Assembly: GCA_902825965.1 (NCBI GenBank)
Contig: CADEDA010000029.1
Coordinates: 1-33,906 of the forward strand
DNA length: 33,906 bases
From: an uncultured Gemmatimonadota bacterium
GTDB lineage: Bacteria; Gemmatimonadota; Gemmatimonadetes; Gemmatimonadales; Gemmatimonadaceae
Direction: 5' to 3'
The notes under the pieces are model-generated. The model saw only the letters and a program-made list of their open reading frames with translations, had not been told where the DNA came from and did no database searches. Made by a program: the position numbers and the translations under genes. Position 1 is the first letter of the stretch, and each line of letters starts with the position of its first letter. Of this stretch, positions 24,857 through 32,712 are shown in pieces.

Positions 24857-26814
24857 TTCGGTCGCTCCACTTCTTCGGGGGTGGCCCGCCGGCGCTTCTG
24901 GGCGATGCGCAGGCGCTCGACGATGGCGTCGACGGCGGCGAGTTCGTACGGCTTCTCCAAGACGGGCACGTCGATGCTGGCGAGGAAGTTGGCGGCCTGG
25001 TCGCCCACCACGTCACCGGTGGAGATGACGAAGCGCGACACCAGCTGCGGGGTCCGCGCGAGCACCCGCGAGTACAGCTCCGGGCCGTCGATGCCCGGCA
25101 TCCGCAGGTCGCAGAGGATGGCGACGTACTTCTCCGCGGCCCCGTCGGTGGACAGCAGGCGATCCCCCTCGAGTCCGTCGTGCGCTTCTTCCACGGCCCA
25201 GCCGCGCCGCTCGAAGAACCTACGCAGCGCGCGGCGGATCGGTTCCTCGTCGTCCACGATGAGCAGCGTGGGGGCGTCCACCACCTGCGGGGCCGAGCGG
25301 CGCGTGGGCGGGATGCTGGTGCGCGGCAGCGGTGGCGGCGGGAGCTCCAGTGGCACCTCGGGCACGGGCAGGCGCACGGTGAACGCCGCGCCCGACTGGT
25401 CGGTGCGATTGGTGGCGCTGAGGGTGCCGCCATGCTCCTGCACGATGCCCAGCGACACGGAGAGCCCCAGTCCCACACCCTGCCCGGTGGTCTTGGTGGT
25501 GAAGAACGGTTCGAAAAGCCGCGGCAGCACCTCGGGCGCGATGCCCGGCCCGTCGTCGAGCACGGTGATCTCGTAGAACCCGTCGCGCTGGCCCGCATAC
25601 AGGCGCACGGTGCCACCGGCGCCGGTGGCCTGCGCGGCGTTGGTGAGCAGGTTGGTGATCACCTGCTCCAGGCCCGCGCGGTCGAGCAGCAGTGCCACGT
25701 CGCCGTCGGCGATCTCGGCGTCGAGCCGCACGCCCTCGCCGAGTCCGGGGCGCAGGGCGCGCACGGCGGCCGAGAGGATGGGACCGGGCGCCTCGGGCAC
25801 CCGCGGGCGATGCCCACCGCGGCGCGCGAAGGTGAGCAGGTCGCGCACGATCACGCGGCTGCGCAGCGCCTGCGCGCGGATCACCTCGAGGGCGGAGCGG
25901 CGCTCGGGGTCGGCTTCACCGAGGATGAGGTCCTCGGTGAAGTTGAGGATGGCGGCGAGCGGGTTGTTCAACTCGTGCGCGACACCACTCACCAGCTGGC
26001 CCAGCGCCTCGGCGCGTTCGGCGGCCGCCACGCGCGCCCGCAGCGCGATGGCCTCCTGCTCGGCCCGCACGCGGCGCGTGATGTCCACCACGACCACGGC
26101 GATGCCGATCACGCTGCCGTCGGCGTCGCGCATGGGCGAGGCGTGCAGGCGCAGCTGGATGTCCTGTCCCGTGTCCTGGTTGGGATAGGCCCACTCGTAG
26201 GTGACGTCCTCGCCCCAGAGTACGCGCGTGAGCTGCGTGACGTGTGGCTCGCCCTGGGTCTCGGGGAACAACTCGGCCGGCGTGTAGCCGATCCAGTTCT
26301 GCGGCACGAGTCCCGTGGTGCGCACCCAGCGGCCGAACAGCCCGGCGATGCGCATGTCGGTGTCGATCACGAAGAACGCGCGATCGAAGGCCGAGACGAG
26401 GTTGCGGAAGCGCTGGTCGCTCTCGCGCAGCGCCTGCGTGCGCAGTTCCTCCTCGGTGGTGTCGCTGGCGAAGACGAGGATGCCGGTGGTCAGCCCGTCG
26501 TCGATGAACGGGATGAGGTGCACCAGCGCCTGCCGCGCCTCGCCGTCGCGGCGGAGGTAGTGCAGCGTGAAGTCGGTGCGATGGCCGGCGACGGCCTGGT
26601 CGATGGCGAGCGACGCGTTCTGATGTTCATCGGGATGGATGAACGCCGAGAAGTGCGCACCGATGAGCTGTTCGTGATTGAAGCCGGTGTGGAACGCGGC
26701 GGCCGGATTGGCCCGACGCACGCGCCCGTCGGGCTCGAGGGTGAGCACGACGAATGGGGCCTCGCGGAACAACGCCTCGGCGAAGACCGGATCGGTGGTG
26801 GCGTCCCACATCAT
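24853..26814 (-). CDS. Soluble PAS hybrid sensor histidine kinase with receiver
   Basis: A 653-residue protein without membrane helices. Two PAS domains (about 10-125 and 130-250), a short coiled linker, HisKA with His280 in LVSGVAHELNNPLAAI, and HATPase_c with N-box NLLTNAAQAT, DDGPGIAPEVLPRLFEPFFTTK and GQGVGLGLSVS. A Pro-rich linker follows (486-505), then a receiver (514-640) with acidic pair Asp521/Asp522, phospho-acceptor Asp569 (ILCDLRMPG), Ser598/Thr599 and Lys621 (LEKPYE). All residues needed for kinase and receiver are present. Two ATG codons stand in a row at 26814 and 26811 with no Shine-Dalgarno sequence, so translation may start near a leaderless 5' end. First gene of the rhomboid/GHL10 operon, divergent from the PilZ gene. 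Confidence 0.95.
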   Translation of the reverse strand: MMWDATTDPVFAEALFREAPFVVLTLEPDGRVRRANPAAAFHTGFNHEQLIGAHFSAFIHPDEHQNASLAIDQAVAGHRTDFTLHYLRRDGEARQALVHLIPFIDDGLTTGILVFASDTTEEELRTQALRESDQRFRNLVSAFDRAFFVIDTDMRIAGLFGRWVRTTGLVPQNWIGYTPAELFPETQGEPHVTQLTRVLWGEDVTYEWAYPNQDTGQDIQLRLHASPMRDADGSVIGIAVVVVDITRRVRAEQEAIALRARVAAAERAEALGQLVSGVAHELNNPLAAILNFTEDLILGEADPERRSALEVIRAQALRSRVIVRDLLTFARRGGHRPRVPEAPGPILSAAVRALRPGLGEGVRLDAEIADGDVALLLDRAGLEQVITNLLTNAAQATGAGGTVRLYAGQRDGFYEITVLDDGPGIAPEVLPRLFEPFFTTKTTGQGVGLGLSVSLGIVQEHGGTLSATNRTDQSGAAFTVRLPVPEVPLELPPPPLPRTSIPPTRRSAPQVVDAPTLLIVDDEEPIRRALRRFFERRGWAVEEAHDGLEGDRLLSTDGAAEKYVAILCDLRMPGIDGPELYSRVLARTPQLVSRFVISTGDVVGDQAANFLASIDVPVLEKPYELAAVDAIVERLRIAQKRRRATPEEVERPK

Positions 26815-26894
26815 ATAGAGGGGGAATCTACACCGTTCCGGCCCGAAGGAACGCCGACAGTCAAGTACAGCGTGACAGCGCCGAGACTGGACAC

Positions 26895-27284
26895 GTGGAC
26901 CCTCAAACCGACGCCTCCAATCGTCGCACCTACTATCGCGTCGAGTACCCGGCGAGCGACCGTCCGCGGTTCACGGCGGGGGCGCTGCGCGGGGAGGTGG
27001 AGGACTGCTCGGAGACGGGTGTGCGGGTGTTCCTGCCCAACGGGATCCCGGCCGACATCGGTGTACTGGTGGGTGACCGCATGGCCGCGACCATCCGGTT
27101 CGCGCGCGGCGAGATGGCCGACGTGGAAGGTGTGGTGGTGCGGTTCGACGGCAAGGCGCTGGCGTTGCGGCTCGACACGGCACGCATCCCGTTCGGGAAG
27201 ATCCTGCGCGAACAATGGTGGTTGCGGCAACGCTATCCCTGGCGCGATGCCAGTGGCCTGAACACCAGTGGCCTAAACCGATAG
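26895..27284 (+). CDS. PilZ domain protein, c-di-GMP receptor
   Basis: A 129-residue single-domain protein from GTG 26895. The frame is open further back, but an earlier start would run into the divergent kinase gene. The full c-di-GMP motif is present: RxxxR as Arg11-TYY-Arg15, then D-x-S-x-x-G as DCSETG (37-42). The rest is the beta-barrel (VRVFLPNGIPADIGV, MAATIRFARGEMADVEGVVVRF). It should bind c-di-GMP and pass the signal to a partner. 24 bases separate it from the hybrid kinase gene downstream, suggesting one transcript. Confidence 0.92.
   Translation: MDPQTDASNRRTYYRVEYPASDRPRFTAGALRGEVEDCSETGVRVFLPNGIPADIGVLVGDRMAATIRFARGEMADVEGVVVRFDGKALALRLDTARIPFGKILREQWWLRQRYPWRDASGLNTSGLNR
27250..27279 (+). 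repeat. Two near-identical 15-base units at the PilZ C-terminus
   Basis: CCAGTGGCCTGAACA and CCAGTGGCCTAAACC lie head to tail and encode SGLN twice just before the stop. It is a small slippage duplication extending the tail of the PilZ protein. Confidence 0.7.
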
Positions 27285-27305
27285 CTTAGCGGGCCGATAC
27301 TAAGC
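27284..27305 (+). promoter_or_regulatory. Inverted repeat between PilZ stop and kinase start
   Basis: GCTTAG at 27284-27289 and CTAAGC at 27300-27305 flank a 10-base loop and end 3 bases before ATG 27309. There is no Shine-Dalgarno sequence in the space. In RNA this would fold over the ribosome-loading zone of the next gene; as DNA it could be an operator. A 6-bp repeat can arise by chance. Confidence 0.35.
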
Positions 27306-27308
27306 GCG

Positions 27309-30300
27309 ATGCCTACCTCCTCGCGCCCTTCGATCGCGGTGCAGTCGCTGGACGATGACACCGCCAAGTTCCCGTCGTGGGTGCTGCCGGCGGTGATCGT
27401 GCTCGCCCTGCTTGCGGGAGCGGGCGCCCTTGCGACCTATGCCGCCGGCAGCCAGCGCGAGCTGGGCGGTCGGTTGTCGGCGGGGCTCACGTCGAGCCAG
27501 CAGGCCGTGACCCTGTGGGAGCGCGAGGAACTCGCGCGGGCCCTCTCGTGGGCGGACGACGCCGCGGTGAGTGGCTCACCGGGGTCGATGCCGCCCACGC
27601 TGACGACCTTTGCGCGCAATGCAGCAGCGACGGACGGCATTCGCGCCGTGGCGTTGTTCACGCCGCAGGGTGCGTTGATCACGTCCACGGCCCCTGCCCT
27701 GCTCACGGACCCCGTGCTGGGGCAGCGTGTGGCCGCGGTGCAGCGTGCGCGTGCGGGTACGGCGAGTGTGGCCGGGCCGATCTGGCCGGCGAGTTCACGC
27801 GACGGTGGTGGTGCTGGTGGCGGCGGCGAGTGGCTGATGATCAGCGCTGCGCCGGTGCGTGATGCGGGCGGCGCGGTGAGCGCGGTGCTCGCGTTCTTCT
27901 ACGATACGGACGCCCCGCTGCGTCGCCTGCGGTTCACGCTGGGGCCGGCGTCGGGCAAGGACGTGTATCTCATCGACGAGACCGGTGCGGTGCTCTCGAC
28001 GATCGGCGCGGACGAACGTGCGCTGGTGTCGGGCACCGGTGCGTCGTTGCTCGATGGCAGCCGGACACCGGCGTCGCGCAGCGAGAGCGGCGTGGCGGCG
28101 GGTGGGTACACCAATCCGGCGGGGTCGCGTGTGGTGGGCGCATGGGGCACGGCGGAGCCGCTGGCGGCGCGCGTGGTCTATGAGATCGCGGGCAGCGGCG
28201 CGGACGCGGCGCTTGCGGTGCCCCCCAACGTCGGATTCGGCCTTGCGGCGCTGTTGGGCATTGCGGCGCTGCTGGTGGTGGTGCTCGCGCGTAGTGGCCG
28301 GCACAAGCGCGGCGGCAGCGCGGCGGGTGAACTCGCCGTGGTGGTGGAGTCGGCGCCCAACGCGGTGCTGGTGGCCAACGATCAGGGCGTGATCACGCGC
28401 GCGAACCGCAAGGCGACGCAGTTGCTCGATGCCGACGCCAGCGAGCTGGTGGGGTCGTCGGTGGACCGCTGGATCGAGACGGGTGCGCCGTTCAAACCCG
28501 AGCGGTTGTCGGCCTGGCTGGAGGGCGCGGCCAAGGGCGCCAAGGCGCGCCGCGGCGACGGTGCGCATGTGGGCGTGGATGTGCGCGTGGGCTCGGGTGA
28601 TGCCAACGGCAAGCGCATCTACGTCGTGGTGCTGGTGGACGGCCTCTCGGCCCGCGGCGCGGAGAAGACCCTCAAGGAAGCCCGCGAAGAGGCGGAGCGG
28701 ACCCGCAAGAGCCAGCAGGAGTTCCTGGGCCTGGTGAGCAACGAGATCCGCACGCCGATGTCGCGCGTGGTGGGCATGGCCGGGCTGCTCAAGGACACGC
28801 CGCTCAGCGACGTGCAGCGCGGGTACGTGGAATCGATGATGCGCTCGTCGCAGCTGATGATGACGTTCGTGACCGACGTGATCGACCTGAGCAAGATCGA
28901 GAGCGGCACCTTGCAGCTGGTGGAGGCGCCGTTCGACCTGCGCGTGGCGGTGAGCGAGGTGGCGGAACTCTGCGAGCACCAGGCGACGATGGCGCAGACG
29001 CGGATCGACGCGCGGATCACGGAGAAGACGCCGATGTGGGTGATCGGCGACGCGTCGCGGCTGCGGCAGGTGCTGATCAACCTGGTGGGCAACGCGATCA
29101 AGTTCGCGCCGGGCGGGCGCGTGGAGCTCAAGCTCGACGGCACCCGCGACGGCACCGAGGTGCAGTTGCTGGTGCAGGTGAAGGACAACGGTCCGGGCAT
29201 GGACCAGGAGAGCGCGCGGCGCCTGCTGGCCAAGGACCACAGCACCGTGAGCAAGCTCGCGGGTGGCGGCCTGGGGATCAGCATCTCCAAGCACCTCGTG
29301 GAGCTCATGAAGGGCAAGCTCGAGGTGAAGACGTTGCAGGGCGAAGGCACGACGTTCTTCTTCACGCTGGCCCTCAAGGCCACCGAAGGGGCGATGGAGG
29401 CGGCCGAGCCGGCGACCACGCGGGTGCTGGCGGGTGCCCGCGCCGTGGTGGTGGAAGGCTCCGCCGCCGACGCCAAGGTCACGCGCGAGTGGCTGCGCAG
29501 CTGGGGCATGCGCGTGGAGTCCATGGCGACGCCCGAGGAAGCGCTGGCGCACATGCGGAAGGCAGCGTCGGAGGGCGACCCGATCGAAGTGGCGATGGTG
29601 GACCGCCAGACGCTGGGTGACCACGGCGACGCGTTCGCGCGCAAGCTGCGTGCGGAGCCGGGCATCGCCGGCACGGGCCTGCTGATCTCGGCGAGCACGC
29701 CGGACCCGCAGGACGTGGAGGCCTTCAGTGCGGCCGGCTGCGACGCGATGCTGGTGCGTCCGTTCGGCGCGCAGGCGCTCTCGCGCACGCTGGCGGCCGT
29801 GGTGCAGAAGCCCAAGGAGCAGCGTGGTCGCGGGCCGATGATCCGTGGCGAGACGCTGGGTCCGCCGGCCGCCAAGGGCGCACACGAGAAGGTCGACGGG
29901 CACATCGCGATCGTCGAGGACGCTTCGGTGCGCCGCGCGGCGGCGCCGGAGGTGATCGAGGACACGCGCCTGCGCGTCCTGCTCGCGGAGGACAACCGCG
30001 TGAACCAGATCATCGCGACCAACCTGCTCAAGAGCCTGGGTTGCCGCGTGGAGGTGGTGAACGACGGCGCCGAGGCGGTGCGGACGGCGGCACGGCACGA
30101 GTTCGACGTGATCTTCATGGACATCCAGATGCCGCACATGGATGGACCGGCGGCGACGTCGCTGATCCGCCGGCTCGCCGCGCCGTTCGGGCGGGCGCAC
30201 ATCATCGCGATGGGCACCTCGGCCAGCCCGGACGAACACGACCGCTACTTGGCGGCCGGCATGAACGACGTGGTGGTGAAGCCCCTCACCCCCGAATCCG

Positions 30301-30362
30301 TCGCGGCGGCGCTGGAACGGCGCCCGGCGGGCCTGGACCGAGTAGCCACGGGCGCCGCCTAG
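27309..30362 (+). CDS. Membrane hybrid histidine-kinase homologue lacking the phospho-accepting His
   Basis: A 1017-residue protein. Membrane helix 25-46, periplasmic sensor domain about 48-305 (beta-rich, dCache-like appearance), membrane helix 307-327, PAS domain about 340-450, coiled linker, then HisKA: EFLGLVSNEIRTPMSRVVG. Position 478, where this family has His (SHEIRTPM), is Asn (AAC at 28740-28742). The HATPase_c domain keeps N-box NLVGNAIKFA (591-600), DNGPGMD (626-632) and GGGLGISIS (652-660). Receiver 1 (706-832) lacks the acidic pair and has Arg817 for the conserved Lys, though Asp765 remains. Receiver 2 (888-1003) is intact: AEDN, Asp938 in FMDIQMPHMDG, Lys991. It cannot autophosphorylate at the usual site and probably acts as an allosteric scaffold, or as a phosphate target through receiver 2. 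Confidence 0.95.
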   Translation: MPTSSRPSIAVQSLDDDTAKFPSWVLPAVIVLALLAGAGALATYAAGSQRELGGRLSAGLTSSQQAVTLWEREELARALSWADDAAVSGSPGSMPPTLTTFARNAAATDGIRAVALFTPQGALITSTAPALLTDPVLGQRVAAVQRARAGTASVAGPIWPASSRDGGGAGGGGEWLMISAAPVRDAGGAVSAVLAFFYDTDAPLRRLRFTLGPASGKDVYLIDETGAVLSTIGADERALVSGTGASLLDGSRTPASRSESGVAAGGYTNPAGSRVVGAWGTAEPLAARVVYEIAGSGADAALAVPPNVGFGLAALLGIAALLVVVLARSGRHKRGGSAAGELAVVVESAPNAVLVANDQGVITRANRKATQLLDADASELVGSSVDRWIETGAPFKPERLSAWLEGAAKGAKARRGDGAHVGVDVRVGSGDANGKRIYVVVLVDGLSARGAEKTLKEAREEAERTRKSQQEFLGLVSNEIRTPMSRVVGMAGLLKDTPLSDVQRGYVESMMRSSQLMMTFVTDVIDLSKIESGTLQLVEAPFDLRVAVSEVAELCEHQATMAQTRIDARITEKTPMWVIGDASRLRQVLINLVGNAIKFAPGGRVELKLDGTRDGTEVQLLVQVKDNGPGMDQESARRLLAKDHSTVSKLAGGGLGISISKHLVELMKGKLEVKTLQGEGTTFFFTLALKATEGAMEAAEPATTRVLAGARAVVVEGSAADAKVTREWLRSWGMRVESMATPEEALAHMRKAASEGDPIEVAMVDRQTLGDHGDAFARKLRAEPGIAGTGLLISASTPDPQDVEAFSAAGCDAMLVRPFGAQALSRTLAAVVQKPKEQRGRGPMIRGETLGPPAAKGAHEKVDGHIAIVEDASVRRAAAPEVIEDTRLRVLLAEDNRVNQIIATNLLKSLGCRVEVVNDGAEAVRTAARHEFDVIFMDIQMPHMDGPAATSLIRRLAAPFGRAHIIAMGTSASPDEHDRYLAAGMNDVVVKPLTPESVAAALERRPAGLDRVATGAA

Positions 30363-30416
30363 GCGCATCTTCTCCCCATGTCCGGTTCCGCGGGACGGCC
30401 ATCGGGGGAGCGCAGG

Positions 30417-32708
30417 ATGCCGCGACCTGAACAGGTCGCGGTGGAGGCCGAGTCGGCGCTGCTCAAGAACCTCGCGCGCCAGGTGCCGGGGGTCATCTAC
30501 ACGTTCCGGCTGTTCCCCGACGGGCGCTCGTGTTTCCCGTTCGCCAGCGACGCGATCTGGGATGTGTACGAGGTGCGCCCCAGCGACGTGGTGCACGACG
30601 CGACCGTGGTGTACGGGCGCGTGCATCCGCTGGACCTGCCGGCGGTCTCGGAGGCCATCAAGCTCTCCGCCGACACGCTCGAGCCCTGGCGGCAGCAATA
30701 CCGCGTGATCCTGCCGGTGCGCGGCGTGCGCTGGCTGAGCGGCGTGGCGCGGCCCGAGCGGCTGGACGATGGCAGCGTGCTCTGGCACGGCTTCATCACC
30801 GACATCACCGAGCAACGGAAGGCGCTGGAGGAGCTCGAAGCGAGCGAGGCGCGCCTGCGCGTGCAGCTGGAGCACGCCCCCGAGGCCATCGTGGTGGTGG
30901 ATGTGGGCACCGGGAAGTTCATCGAGGCCAACCCCGAGTGTCAGCGCCTGTTCGGCCGCTCGCGTGAGTCGCTGCTGCGGTACGGTCCGGCCGAGCTGAG
31001 CCCGCCGTACCAGCCGGACGGCCGCACCAGCGAGGACGCGGCCCAGCACTACATCGGTGCTGCGCTGCGCGGCGAGACGCCGCGGTTCGAGTGGGTGCAC
31101 CTCGACGCCAAGGACCGCGAGATCCTCGTGGAGGTGCGGCTGGTGCGCCTGCCCTCGGCCGGCAACCCGCTCATCCGCGGCAGTCTCACCGACGTGACCG
31201 AGCGGCGGCGTGCGGAGTCCGCCCTGCTGCTGCGCGACCAGGCGATCGCCACCTCACTCAACGGCCTGGTGATCGCCGACGGCGACGGTGCGGTGTCGTA
31301 CGTGAATGAGGCCTTTGCGCGGATCGTGGGAGTGGCGGAGCCCTCGGCGCTGCTGGGCACGCGGGTGGCCTCGCTGGTGGGCGAGCGCACCGCCGCGATG
31401 ATCCTCGACACCGTGCGCGAGAGCCGGCACTGGGCCGACGAGTCCACGCTGCTGCGGATCGACGGCAGCCGGGCGATGGCGCGCATCGCGGCCAACGGCA
31501 TCCTCGCACGCGACGGGACGTTGGAGCACCTGATGCTCTGGGCGGCGGACATCACGGAGGAGAAGCGCCTGCAGGAGCAGTTCCTGCAGTCGCAGAAGAT
31601 GCAGACCGTCGGGCGCCTGGCGGGCGGCGTGGCGCACGACTTCAACAACCTGCTCACCGTGATGAAGGGCTACCTCGACGTGGTGGACTCGGAGTTGCCC
31701 AAGGACTCGCCGGTGCGGGCGGACCTGGCCGAGGTGGGCCGCGCCGCCGACACGGCGGCCGGACTCACGCGGCAGTTGCTGGCGTTCTCGCGCAAGCAGA
31801 TCCTCGATCCGCGGCCGATCAGGCTCTGCGAGGTCACGCGGCAGATCCGCAGCATGCTGCAGCGCCTGATCGGCGAGGACATCGTGATCGACGTGCAGGA
31901 CGATCCGGACCTGTGGTCGGTGCGGTTCGACCGCGCGCAGGCGGAGCAGATCCTGCTCAACCTCGCCGTGAACGCCCGCGATGCGATGCCGCACGGTGGC
32001 ACGCTGACCATCGCGCTGCGCAATGTCGCCGCCGCAGAGCCACGCGCCGGCGGCCGCGACTGGGTGGAGCTCGAGGTGCGCGACACGGGCAGCGGCATGT
32101 CGGCCGAGGTGCGGGCGATGCTGTTCGAACCGTTCTTCACCACCAAGGCCGTGGGCCGCGGCACGGGGCTCGGCCTGGCGATGGTCTACTCCGCGGTGAC
32201 CGAACACGGCGGGCAGATCTCCGTGGACTCGGTGATCGGGCGCGGATCCACGTTCCGCATCCTGCTGCCGCGCTACCGTGGCAAGGACGCCGCCGACGAC
32301 GGGGCGGAGACCGTCGCGCTGCCGCGCGGGCAGGAGACGATCCTGCTGGTGGAGGACGAGGACGCGATCCGCGCGCTGGCCAAGCGGGTGCTCACGGACC
32401 ACGGCTACGAGGTGCACGCCTTCGCCAACGGCCGGCGCGCGCTGGAGGCCTTCCCTGCCCTGGCGGATCGGGTGCGGCTGATCGTCAGCGACGCCGTGAT
32501 GCCGGAGATGAACGGCCGCGAGCTGGCCGAGGCCGTGCGGGCCACGCATCCGGGGATCCGGATCCTGTTCGCGTCAGGCTACGCGGAAGACGTGATCGCC
32601 CCGCGCGGGGTGCACGAGGTGGCGGAGGACTTCCTGCCCAAGCCCTACACGCCGGCCACGCTGGTGCGCCGCGTGCGCGAGGCGCTGGACCGGCCGCAGC
32701 TGATGTAG
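30417..32708 (+). CDS. Soluble PAS hybrid sensor histidine kinase with receiver
   Basis: The start ATG 30417 is preferred because GGGGAG lies about 9 bases upstream; an ATG at 30378 in the same frame lacks a site. 763 residues. Three PAS domains (about 20-135, 145-265, 275-385; the first PAS_3-like, ending WHGFITDITEQRKALEEL), then HisKA with His407 in LAGGVAHDFNNLLTVMKG and HATPase_c with ILLNLAVNARDAMPHGG, DTGSGMSAEVRAMLFEPFF and GRGTGLGLAMVYS. The C-terminal receiver has VEDEDAIR, VSDAVMPEMNG with the phospho-Asp, and LPKPYTP. This HDFNN kinase type commonly transfers phosphate to its own receiver. It follows the His-less homologue by 54 bases and ends 4 bases from the convergent aminotransferase gene. 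Confidence 0.95.
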   Translation: MPRPEQVAVEAESALLKNLARQVPGVIYTFRLFPDGRSCFPFASDAIWDVYEVRPSDVVHDATVVYGRVHPLDLPAVSEAIKLSADTLEPWRQQYRVILPVRGVRWLSGVARPERLDDGSVLWHGFITDITEQRKALEELEASEARLRVQLEHAPEAIVVVDVGTGKFIEANPECQRLFGRSRESLLRYGPAELSPPYQPDGRTSEDAAQHYIGAALRGETPRFEWVHLDAKDREILVEVRLVRLPSAGNPLIRGSLTDVTERRRAESALLLRDQAIATSLNGLVIADGDGAVSYVNEAFARIVGVAEPSALLGTRVASLVGERTAAMILDTVRESRHWADESTLLRIDGSRAMARIAANGILARDGTLEHLMLWAADITEEKRLQEQFLQSQKMQTVGRLAGGVAHDFNNLLTVMKGYLDVVDSELPKDSPVRADLAEVGRAADTAAGLTRQLLAFSRKQILDPRPIRLCEVTRQIRSMLQRLIGEDIVIDVQDDPDLWSVRFDRAQAEQILLNLAVNARDAMPHGGTLTIALRNVAAAEPRAGGRDWVELEVRDTGSGMSAEVRAMLFEPFFTTKAVGRGTGLGLAMVYSAVTEHGGQISVDSVIGRGSTFRILLPRYRGKDAADDGAETVALPRGQETILLVEDEDAIRALAKRVLTDHGYEVHAFANGRRALEAFPALADRVRLIVSDAVMPEMNGRELAEAVRATHPGIRILFASGYAEDVIAPRGVHEVAEDFLPKPYTPATLVRRVREALDRPQLM

Positions 32709-32712
32709 GCGT

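Noticed and set aside
24850-27261. An 803-codon plus-strand frame opposite the PAS hybrid kinase
   Set aside because: It mirrors the kinase codons and shows no domain; the minus-strand gene is certain.
27795-31100. An 1101-codon open frame on the minus strand opposite the two kinases
   Set aside because: It is antisense to two genes with full, ordered kinase domains; its product is Arg/His-rich without any domain, as expected from GC-rich mirror reading.
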